DNA of 20,166 nucleotides from Bacteroidales bacterium. Lineage in GTDB: Bacteria; Bacteroidota; Bacteroidia; Bacteroidales; UBA1556. Below are positions 14,834 to 20,166 of this stretch, piece by piece. Location: NCBI GenBank assembly GCA_029939445.1, contig JAOZSY010000024.1:1-20166 (forward strand), written 5' to 3'. Position 1 is the stretch's first letter. Each line of letters begins with the position of its first letter. The translations under genes were made by a program, and so were the position numbers. The notes under the pieces are model-generated. The model was not told the DNA's origin and ran no database searches. It saw only the letters and a list, made by a program, of their open reading frames with translations.

Positions 14834-15682
14834 ATGAAACGAATAATAATAGTAGCAATGGATTTTTCGGAAGGAGCTATAAACGCGCTGAACTTTGCTG
14901 TTATGGTTGCTAATGCTATACAGGCTAATATAATGATGGTTTGGGTAGATAAAAGTAAGCAAGCTAGTACAGTATATTCTAATGCCTCTGACCCTCGTTT
15001 GGAAGTAAAAAAACGTTTTGAAAGTCTAATCGAAGAATATTCAGAAAGATTTACAGGTGGTAAATTCTTATATAAAATGCGCTATGGTAAAGTTTTTACT
15101 GAGATTACTAATCAAGCTAAATACCATGATGCTGATTTAATAATTGCAGGAACACATGGTGCTTCAGGTTTTGATGAGTTTTGGATGGGCAGTAATGCTT
15201 ATAAGATTGTTGCACATGCTGCATGCCCAGTACTTACGCTGCGTGCTTTTGATGGAAACGATAGAGTTATAAAGAAAATATTATTACCAATTGATAGTAC
15301 AAGAGAAACTAGACAAAAAATCTTATTTACCAGTTATTTAGCACGTCATTTTGATGCTGAGTTGGTAATATTATCAGTTTTTTCATCAAAAGTAGATACA
15401 ATTATTTCGCTTGTAGAAGGTTATGTAAAACAGGCAGCTAAGTATTGTGAAGATAATGATATTAAATATTCTGTAGATAGTTTTGATGCAGAAAACATTA
15501 CAAATTCTACAATCAAATATGCTAAAGAGAACGATATTGATTTAATATCAATAATGACAGATCAAGAGTCTTCTCCTATGAATTTATTTTTAGGGCCTTA
15601 TGCGCAGCAAATGGTTAATCATAGCCCTATACCTGTGCTCTCTATTCGTTCAAAGAATATATATGATTATAAAATGAAATAG
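14834..15682 (+). CDS. Tandem-domain universal stress protein (Usp), ATP-binding type, copy 1
   Basis: 282 residues, two UspA domains (about 1-138 and 146-275). The first domain has the full nucleotide-binding motif G-xx-G-x9-G-S: Gly106, Gly109, Gly119, Ser120 in GTHGASGFDEFWMGS, then ACPVLTLR. The second domain starts KKILLPIDSTRETRQK and lacks the G-xx-G motif, ending SPIPVLSIRS. It is cytoplasmic, with no signal or membrane segment. It is 45 bases before copy 2 and in the same orientation. The ATG at 14834 follows an AT-rich run; there is no Shine-Dalgarno. Usp proteins are typically induced by starvation or oxygen/redox stress; the exact role of this family is unknown, and ATP binding is predicted from the motif only. 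Confidence 0.93.
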   Translation: MKRIIIVAMDFSEGAINALNFAVMVANAIQANIMMVWVDKSKQASTVYSNASDPRLEVKKRFESLIEEYSERFTGGKFLYKMRYGKVFTEITNQAKYHDADLIIAGTHGASGFDEFWMGSNAYKIVAHAACPVLTLRAFDGNDRVIKKILLPIDSTRETRQKILFTSYLARHFDAELVILSVFSSKVDTIISLVEGYVKQAAKYCEDNDIKYSVDSFDAENITNSTIKYAKENDIDLISIMTDQESSPMNLFLGPYAQQMVNHSPIPVLSIRSKNIYDYKMK

Positions 15683-15727
15683 TAAACCAAACTATATATA
15701 TATAGTATACTAATATAAATCATTATT

Positions 15728-16582
15728 ATGGAAAAATTTTTAGTAGCAATTGATTTCTCTGAGTCGTCAAAAAATACTTTTGATCATGCTTTAAGTGTAG
15801 CTGAAAAGTTTAATGCTAAACTAATACTGATGTGGGTAGAAAACTCTAATTCAGTTAAAAATTTAAAACTGGAAAAAGGGGTTGATGTACATGCTGCAGT
15901 AAATGAAAAATTTGATAATTTAATTGCTTCAATTAGTAATGTGGCGATTAGAAATAATGTTGAGGTGCGTCTTGAGAAAGGAGATACTGTTAATACTGTT
16001 GTGAAATCAGCCAAAAAATTAGAAATTAACTTAATTTTTGAGGGTTCGCATGGTGCACATGGATTTAGAAAATATTTATTAGGTTCTGTTGCAAATAAAA
16101 TTATTGCAGAGGCAACTTGCCCAGTAATAACTGTTCGCCACAATAGAGGAGTGAATCGTGCTCTAAAAGTAATAGTTATTCCTATTGATAGTACATTAGA
16201 TACTCGCCAAAAGCTTCCTCTATCAGTGAAATTAGCACGACTTTTTGATGCTGAAATTCATCTTCTAGGATTGTATTTTAATAATGTTGATAATATTAAA
16301 AGATTAATTAATAGTTATACTGAACAGGCTGAAACATATTGTATTAAAAATGGTGTTAAGAATGTAGTTGTGCATTATATTAAGACAGAAGATGGCGCTC
16401 GCACGATTCTAAACTATGCTAAAAAAGTAGATGCAGGACTTATTTCAGTAATGATTGATGCCGAACTTGGTGGTTCAATGTGGAGTCTTCGCTCTCAAGG
16501 AAAACAATTTGTTAATCAATCGCCAATTCCTATTCTAAGTATTGCAAATAGAGAATTAATAAAAAGCAGGCCAGGATTATAA
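15728..16582 (+). CDS. Tandem-domain universal stress protein (Usp), ATP-binding type, copy 2
   Basis: 284 residues, paralogue of copy 1 and collinear with it, without a gap, through at least residue 162. The nucleotide motif is intact: Gly106, Gly109, Gly119, Ser120 in GSHGAHGFRKYLLGS, followed by TCPVITVR. The second domain opens with IPIDSTLDTRQKLP, where T159-R160-Q161-K162 align with copy 1, and again lacks G-xx-G; it ends SPIPILSIAN. Probably cotranscribed with copy 1 (45-base gap, no promoter box or terminator between them). An intrinsic terminator 32 bases downstream ends the unit. Confidence 0.93.
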   Translation: MEKFLVAIDFSESSKNTFDHALSVAEKFNAKLILMWVENSNSVKNLKLEKGVDVHAAVNEKFDNLIASISNVAIRNNVEVRLEKGDTVNTVVKSAKKLEINLIFEGSHGAHGFRKYLLGSVANKIIAEATCPVITVRHNRGVNRALKVIVIPIDSTLDTRQKLPLSVKLARLFDAEIHLLGLYFNNVDNIKRLINSYTEQAETYCIKNGVKNVVVHYIKTEDGARTILNYAKKVDAGLISVMIDAELGGSMWSLRSQGKQFVNQSPIPILSIANRELIKSRPGL

Positions 16583-16614
16583 TCTTTTGTATAACTGTAT
16601 AGTTTTTGTAAAAT

Positions 16615-16659
16615 AAGATATATATTATTCCTTTTTTAGAAATAGTATATATCTTTTTT
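16615..16659 (+). terminator. Intrinsic terminator after the second usp gene
   Basis: 15-bp stem with one G-T wobble (AAGATATATATTATT at 16615-16629 with 16641-16655), 11-base loop, then a T run to 16659. It closes the two-gene usp unit. Confidence 0.78.
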
Positions 16660-16715
16660 AATGAATTATTTTTAGGATAAAATATTTTGGAGTATTAATT
16701 AATCAAAGTTTTTAG

Positions 16716-16723
16716 TAAATTTG
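16716..16723 (+). promoter_or_regulatory. Putative -7 box of the SPOR-usp unit
   Basis: TAAATTTG, an exact TAnnTTTG, 22 bases before the ATG at 16746 and just after the preceding terminator. No TTG at the 19-base distance. Confidence 0.5.
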
Positions 16724-16745
16724 TCCTCTCAAAAAAAAGAAATTT

Positions 16746-17243
16746 ATGATTCGTACATTATATATAGTAGTACTCTTAGTCTTTATCGTTAATTCGAGTT
16801 TTTCTCAGGAGAAAATTGATTCAAATTTTATTTATACTGTAGCAATTGCACCAAATGATACTCTTGGTGCAATAGCCATTTTTCAGGAGGAGAATATACA
16901 GTCATTACTAGAAAAAAAAATAAAGGTTAATGAAGCACGCCCATATCAATTTGGGTATAGATTGCAAATAATGTCACTAACTGGGGCTAATTCTCGTGAT
17001 GATGTAAATATGGAAAAAGCTAAAATACTTATGAAATATGATAATGTAGAAGTGTATATTGTTTATAATTCTCCATATTTCAAACTTAGAATTGGCGATT
17101 TTAGAACAGAGCTAGAAGCTGTACATTATTTGCAAGCAATTACAAAAGACTATCCTCAGGCCTTTGTTGTAAAAGATAAAGTAAACATTCCTTACGATAT
17201 TGAAAAACAAAAGAGTAAGCAAAGTGTTGAAGGAAATGAGTAG
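16746..17243 (+). CDS. Secreted SPOR-domain protein
   Basis: 165 residues with a short signal peptide (MIRTLYIVVLLVFIVNSSFS, cut before QEK). Residues about 70-147 match the SPOR (sporulation-related repeat) fold: YRLQIMSLTG as the first strand, a helix with the usual alanine (MEKAKILM), then VYIVYNSPYFKLRIGDF, the typical strand pair where SPOR domains have the G-x-F turn, and a second helix (ELEAVHYLQAI). SPOR domains bind peptidoglycan stripped of stem peptides, usually at division sites, so this is probably a periplasmic cell-wall-binding protein. The N-terminal 50 residues have no recognised domain. It is the first gene of a unit with the third usp gene, 21 bases downstream; its own -7 box lies upstream. 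A functional link between wall binding and Usp is unexplained. Confidence 0.82.
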   Translation: MIRTLYIVVLLVFIVNSSFSQEKIDSNFIYTVAIAPNDTLGAIAIFQEENIQSLLEKKIKVNEARPYQFGYRLQIMSLTGANSRDDVNMEKAKILMKYDNVEVYIVYNSPYFKLRIGDFRTELEAVHYLQAITKDYPQAFVVKDKVNIPYDIEKQKSKQSVEGNE

Positions 17244-17264
17244 CTTTTTTTAGCTTTAATTATT

Positions 17265-18098
17265 ATGAATGAAATAGCTGTTGTCTTTGATTTTTCGCCT
17301 AGTTCCAAACAAGTATTAAGCTTTGCGGTTGATTTGGCAATAAAGCATAAATCCTTTGTTACCATTATTTGGATTGATAATAAGGAGTATAGATCAATAG
17401 TGAATATTCCATCTAGTAATAATTATATTGATCAATTGAAGGCGAAGGTTGACTCAATAATTGATGATTATGTGCCTCAATTGCCATATATAAATTTTGA
17501 ATTTAGAATTGCTAAAGGAGATAATTTCTCTTCTGTTATTAAAATAGTAAGCGAATTGCAAATAAATCTATTATTAATGGGGCGCATTATTAATAAGGGA
17601 TTCAGAAGTTTAATTAAAGGAGATTATCAAATGCATATTCAATCTGAAGTTGGATGTCCGTTGTTATTGTTTCCTGTAAATTACACTTTTAACAAGGAAA
17701 TAGATAGTATTTATATTGCAATTGATGAAAGTATAGATACGCGACAGAAGCTTCCAATCACACTGATTTTAGCAAAAAGTTATAAGTCAAAACTTGTTCT
17801 TAGAGCAATTTCGGATAAAGATAATAGCAAAGTGCTTGATAAGTATAAAGAGCAATCAATAAATTACTTATCAAAGTATGGAGTAGAAATAATGGATGAT
17901 GAAAAAGAATATATAGATACATCCTTGATGAAAAATCTAATTTTAGAAACATCAAAAGTAGTTAACAAAAATAAGGTTGCTTTGCTTATTTCAATGAGAA
18001 AGTGCTATTCTGATAGTTTGCTAAAAAAGAGAACATTAACACAAGAGTATATCGAACAATTAGAAATCCTTGTACTTACGATCCCGAATAAAGGTTAG
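17265..18098 (+). CDS. Tandem-domain universal stress protein, degenerate nucleotide motif, copy 3
   Basis: 277 residues, third member of the same family. Residues align without gaps to copies 1 and 2 through the TRQK motif (T159-R160-Q161-K162 in AIDESIDTRQKLP; Cys131-Pro132 also shared). The nucleotide-binding loop is lost: it reads GRIINKGFRSLIKGD, with Gly106 and Gly119 kept but Ile at 109 instead of Gly and Asp at 120 instead of Ser. It is thus likely a non-ATP-binding Usp, perhaps a regulatory partner of the other two (inference). The C-terminus is more diverged (EQLEILVLTIP). It lies 21 bases after the SPOR gene with no promoter box between them. No clear terminator was found after it; rpsU starts 160 bases later with its own promoter. 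Confidence 0.88.
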   Translation: MNEIAVVFDFSPSSKQVLSFAVDLAIKHKSFVTIIWIDNKEYRSIVNIPSSNNYIDQLKAKVDSIIDDYVPQLPYINFEFRIAKGDNFSSVIKIVSELQINLLLMGRIINKGFRSLIKGDYQMHIQSEVGCPLLLFPVNYTFNKEIDSIYIAIDESIDTRQKLPITLILAKSYKSKLVLRAISDKDNSKVLDKYKEQSINYLSKYGVEIMDDEKEYIDTSLMKNLILETSKVVNKNKVALLISMRKCYSDSLLKKRTLTQEYIEQLEILVLTIPNKG

Positions 18099-18180
18099 AA
18101 AGGGTAGTATTTCTTTTGTAAGAGATTGTGAATTGAAAATATTTTCGATATTTTATCCTAATTCATTTAATAAAAAACAT

Positions 18181-18188
18181 TACCTTTG
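18181..18188 (+). promoter_or_regulatory. Putative -7 box of rpsU
   Basis: TACCTTTG, an exact TAnnTTTG. The leader to the ATG at 18259 would be about 60 bases and ends with a long Shine-Dalgarno match. No TTG at the 19-base spacing. Confidence 0.55.
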
Positions 18189-18240
18189 CCGCCCGAATTA
18201 TGATCTGTTTCATAGTTCATAAATTTTTTTTTCATTTATA

Positions 18241-18248
18241 AGAAAGGA
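18241..18248 (+). promoter_or_regulatory. Unusually long Shine-Dalgarno site of rpsU
   Basis: AGAAAGGA, complementary over 8 bases to the 3' end of 16S rRNA (UCCUUUCU), 10 bases before the rpsU ATG. Nearly all other starts in the window lack any such site; hydA has a GGA-containing run but set too close. In Bacteroidota the anti-Shine-Dalgarno is held inside the ribosome with bS21 taking part, and rpsU is known to keep a strong site, which is believed to allow bS21 autoregulation. Confidence 0.7.
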
Positions 18249-18258
18249 TCGTATTATT

Positions 18259-18453
18259 ATGATTATCGTACCTATCAAAGAAGGCGAAAATATTGACAGA
18301 GCCTTAAAGAAGTTAAAGAGAAAGTTCGAAAGAACAGGAACTGTAAAAGAATTACGTGCTCGTAAAGTTTATAAAAAACCTTCAGTGGTGAATCGTGAGA
18401 AAATGTTGAAAGCAATATACGTTCAACAATTACGACAAAACCAAGAAATATAA
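18259..18453 (+). CDS. rpsU: Ribosomal protein bS21
   Basis: 64 residues, normal for the family (MIIVPIKEGENIDRALKKLK opening, then a basic helical stretch RKFERTGTVKELRARKVYKKPS). Small-subunit protein at the 16S 3' end region that supports initiation. Strong promoter box and a long Shine-Dalgarno match upstream. A perfect 8-bp inverted repeat (TAATCTTA-GG-TAAGATTA, 18451-18468) overlaps the stop codon. It is first in the typical Bacteroidota cluster rpsU - xerC/D - hpf - tRNA-Thr. Confidence 0.96.
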   Translation: MIIVPIKEGENIDRALKKLKRKFERTGTVKELRARKVYKKPSVVNREKMLKAIYVQQLRQNQEI

Positions 18454-18468
18454 TCTTAGGTAAGATTA
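18451..18468. repeat. Inverted repeat overlapping the rpsU stop codon
   Basis: TAATCTTA-GG-TAAGATTA, perfect 8-bp arms, with the UAA stop being the first three bases. As RNA it forms a 7-bp hairpin with the 4-base loop AGGU. No T run follows, so it is not a terminator; it may protect the 3' end or bind a protein. Confidence 0.5.
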
Positions 18469-18484
18469 AACGTAATTTTCGAGG

Positions 18485-18542
18485 GCTTTTTCCGATAATA
18501 ATTGCTATCTTTGTTGATGTGATTACGGAAAAAGCTTTTTTT
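18485..18542 (+). terminator. Intrinsic terminator of rpsU with a promoter box in its loop
   Basis: Perfect 10-bp arms GCTTTTTCCG (18485-18494) and CGGAAAAAGC (18526-18535) followed by seven Ts. The loop is long (31 bases) and contains the -7 box TATCTTTG of the next gene. The long loop makes it weaker than the other terminators here. Confidence 0.6.
18506..18513 (+). promoter_or_regulatory. Putative -7 box of the xerC/D gene
   Basis: TATCTTTG, an exact TAnnTTTG, within the loop of the rpsU terminator and 70 bases before the GTG start at 18584. No TTG at the 19-base spacing. Confidence 0.45.
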
Positions 18543-18583
18543 ATGCCCAATAATTACACCTTAATTATTCTAATATAGAAGCA

Positions 18584-19474
18584 GTGAATAAAGAAATTCA
18601 GGATTTTATTGATTATATACAACTTGAACGAAGATATTCAGTGCATACAGTTAGTGCTTACTGCGTAGATATTGAACAATTCCAATTATTTTTGAATGAA
18701 AATTATAGTATTAATATAGTAGATAGTGATTTTGCTAATATTAGAGCATGGATAGTATCTCTTAATTCACAAAAAATATCTAACAGAAGTATAAATAGAA
18801 AGATCTCAAGCCTTAAGTCTTTCTATAAGTATCATCTTATTTGTCAGAATATAGATGTCAACCCTGCTACAAAGGTTAATGTACTAAAGACCGAAAAAAA
18901 ACTTCCTGTTTTTGTTGAAGAAGATAAAATGGAATTTCTATTTGAGGAGCTTAAGTTTTCTGAAGATTATATGGGTGTTTTTTCAAAAACTATTTTAGAT
19001 CTTTTTTACGGTACAGGGATTAGGGTAGAGGAGTTAGTTAATTTGAAAGAGATAGATGTAGATACTGATAAGCTCCAAATAAAAGTCCTGGGAAAGCGAA
19101 ATAAAGAGAGGATTATACCTATTTCGAATACTGTAGCTCAGCAAATTAAATTGTATATAACTTTGAAGAAAGAGACCATAAGTAATGCGAAAATGAGTGA
19201 ATTTCTATTTTTAACTAAAAATGGGAATAAAGTATATAAAAAACTTGTGTATCGTCAGGTAAATTATTATCTTAGTCTCGTCACAACAAACAGTAAAAAG
19301 AGTCCGCATGTATTACGTCATACATTCGCTACACACCTTTTAAATAAAGGGGCAGACCTCAATGCAATTAAAGAAATATTGGGGCATGCTAGCTTATCAG
19401 CGACACAAATATATACGCACAACTCTATTGAAAAACTTAAGAATGTGTATAAACAAGCTCATCCAAAAGCTTAA
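18584..19474 (+). CDS. XerC/XerD-type tyrosine recombinase
   Basis: 296 residues, the usual Xer length; GTG start at 18584 (MNKEIQDFIDYIQ). The N-terminal SAM-like DNA-binding domain is at about 1-100. The catalytic domain has all residues: Arg147 (YGTGIRVEEL), Lys171 (LGKRNKERIIPI), His242 and Arg245 (PHVLRHTFATHLL), His268 (LGHASLSATQIYTH) and nucleophile Tyr277. Xer recombinases resolve chromosome dimers at dif. The position between rpsU and hpf is that of the housekeeping Xer in Bacteroidota, so this is not a phage or element integrase. XerC versus XerD cannot be told from sequence alone, so no symbol is given. Confidence 0.94.
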   Translation: MNKEIQDFIDYIQLERRYSVHTVSAYCVDIEQFQLFLNENYSINIVDSDFANIRAWIVSLNSQKISNRSINRKISSLKSFYKYHLICQNIDVNPATKVNVLKTEKKLPVFVEEDKMEFLFEELKFSEDYMGVFSKTILDLFYGTGIRVEELVNLKEIDVDTDKLQIKVLGKRNKERIIPISNTVAQQIKLYITLKKETISNAKMSEFLFLTKNGNKVYKKLVYRQVNYYLSLVTTNSKKSPHVLRHTFATHLLNKGADLNAIKEILGHASLSATQIYTHNSIEKLKNVYKQAHPKA

Positions 19475-19648
19475 TTTTGGAGAAATCTTAATTTAAATTA
19501 ATCTAATACTATGATTAATAGTATAATGTTTGAATTAATAGAAACATTTTGGTTTACATATTTTTAGGGTAATATTAACAAATGTTTTAGTAATGATGAA
19601 TGAATTAGTAAATCATTTAGTATTATTAGAATTCTAAACTTAATATAT

Positions 19649-19945
19649 ATGAATATAAAAATTAATTCTTTGCATTTCAAAACTGACCAAAAATTAGATG
19701 ATTTTATTACGTCTAAAGTTGAGAAATTATTTAAACTATTTGACAGTATAACATCTAGTGAAATTAGTTTAAAAGTAGATAAGGAAAAGTCGCGTGAAAA
19801 CAAGATTACAGAAATACGTTTGGATGTACCTGGCGCTGATATTTATGCCAAAAAGGTGTCTAGATCTTTTGAAGAATCTACTGATTTAGCAGTGGAAGCC
19901 CTCCGTAAACAGCTAATTAGACATAAAGAGAGGTTGAAAAACTAG
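19649..19945 (+). CDS. hpf: Ribosome hibernation-promoting factor, short form (HPF/RaiA)
   Basis: 98 residues, short-type HPF without the C-terminal dimerisation domain of long HPF. The beta-alpha-beta-beta-beta-alpha pattern is visible: MNIKINSLHF, helix KLDDFITSKVEKLFKLF, strands SSEISLKVDKE and KITEIRLDVPGADIYAKKVS, then a long basic helix (FEESTDLAVEALRKQLIRHKERLKN). It binds the 30S decoding region and silences ribosomes in slow growth. It lies 174 bases after the xer gene, preceding the tRNA-Thr cluster. The ATG follows AATATATATG-type sequence without Shine-Dalgarno; I found no clear own promoter. Confidence 0.93.
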   Translation: MNIKINSLHFKTDQKLDDFITSKVEKLFKLFDSITSSEISLKVDKEKSRENKITEIRLDVPGADIYAKKVSRSFEESTDLAVEALRKQLIRHKERLKN

Positions 19946-20013
19946 TTTAAAGTATTGTGACTCAATGTTGTGAAAATTGTTGTGTTATTATTTGTGGTTT
20001 TTTTAATAAAATG

Positions 20014-20044
20014 TTTGGTGCTTAGAAAAACTTGTGTACATTTG
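20014..20044 (+). promoter_or_regulatory. Promoter of the tRNA-Thr operon
   Basis: TTTG at 20014-20017, a 19-base spacer, then TACATTTG at 20037-20044, exact in both boxes of the Bacteroidota consensus. It is the best promoter of the window and precedes the tRNA by 57 bases. Confidence 0.72.
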
Positions 20045-20101
20045 CAGTCCTTTACAACAAGGCCTACAATAAGTTCTTTTAGGTGTTGTAATACTTGAGA
20101 A

Positions 20102-20166
20102 GCCGATGTAGCTCAGATGGCCAGAGCAGCTGATTTGTAATCAGCCGGTCGGCGGTTCGAATCCGT
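20102..20166 (+). tRNA. tRNA-Thr (UGU), 3' end beyond window
   Basis: Acceptor 5' strand GCCGATG, D-arm with GCTCAGATGGCCAGAGC, anticodon stem GCTGA/TCAGC around the 7-base loop TTTGTAA giving anticodon TGT, and T-arm GGTTCGAATCC are all readable. The 3' acceptor strand and CCA are cut off by the window. In Bacteroidota this tRNA usually begins a tRNA-Thr/Tyr/Gly/Thr-tuf cluster, consistent with the hpf neighbour; that part lies outside. Confidence 0.95.

Noticed and set aside
18275..18550. Minus-strand open frame of 91 codons over rpsU
   Set aside because: Antisense to rpsU and to its terminator; no domain and no promoter box for that strand.
19506..19524. Hairpin ATACTAT-GATTA-ATAGTAT after the xer gene as a terminator
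   Set aside because: Only 7 A/T-rich base pairs and no T run follow; such repeats are expected by chance in DNA this AT-rich.
18584..20166. Integrative element with integrase and tRNA attachment site
   Set aside because: The recombinase is a 296-residue Xer in the conserved rpsU-xer-hpf-tRNA-Thr order; no direct repeat of the tRNA end, no cargo genes and no composition shift are seen.
1..20166. CRISPR array, insertion sequence or prophage
   Set aside because: No regularly spaced repeats, no transposase or phage structural genes, and no long terminal inverted repeats were found.

Overview
The window looks like a chromosomal stretch from an anaerobic or fermentative member of the Bacteroidota, probably Bacteroidales/Marinilabiliales-like; the exact taxon is inference. 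Three things point there. The DNA is very AT-rich. Most genes lack a Shine-Dalgarno site and instead have the Bacteroidota -7 box TAnnTTTG, in the best cases with TTG 19 bases upstream. The order rpsU - xerC/D - hpf - tRNA-Thr and the block DUF177 - rpmF next to fabH are also typical of the phylum.

Region 1 (1-5415, minus strand) is one apparent operon, hydC-hydB-hydA-response regulator-receiver/histidine kinase (cut by the window start). HydABC is a complete trimeric, NAD(H)- and ferredoxin-linked [FeFe] hydrogenase of the electron-bifurcating type, with every H-cluster cysteine visible. Upstream of hydC two identical 16-bp palindromes, TGTTATT-NN-AATAACA, lie exactly 52 bp apart. One overlaps the likely transcription start, so a dyad-binding redox regulator (Rex- or Crp/Fnr-like) is a good guess. 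The kinase at the end of the operon has a receiver domain with Asn in place of the phosphoacceptor Asp.

Region 2 (5684-9703) holds a membrane-anchored serine hydrolase of the class C beta-lactamase fold, a lipoprotein MltF-type lytic transglycosylase, a small outer-membrane-barrel-like protein and a TerB-like protein. Region 3 (9837-12057) holds a two-helix K+ channel with an RCK domain and an orphan TAXI-type periplasmic binding protein. Region 4 (12185-14097, minus) holds fabH and, as a separate unit, DUF177-rpmF.

Region 5 starts with about 740 bp without a gene. It is followed by three co-oriented tandem-domain universal stress proteins, all from one paralogous family, and a secreted SPOR-domain protein that shares a transcription unit with the third. 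Region 6 (18259-20166) is translation and housekeeping: rpsU, which stands out by its long Shine-Dalgarno match, a XerC/D recombinase, hibernation factor Hpf, and a tRNA-Thr(UGU) cut by the window end behind a near-perfect promoter.

I saw no insertion sequence, prophage, CRISPR array or defence island. The most interesting parts are the hydrogenase operon's paired operators and pseudo-receiver kinase, and the Usp/SPOR cluster.
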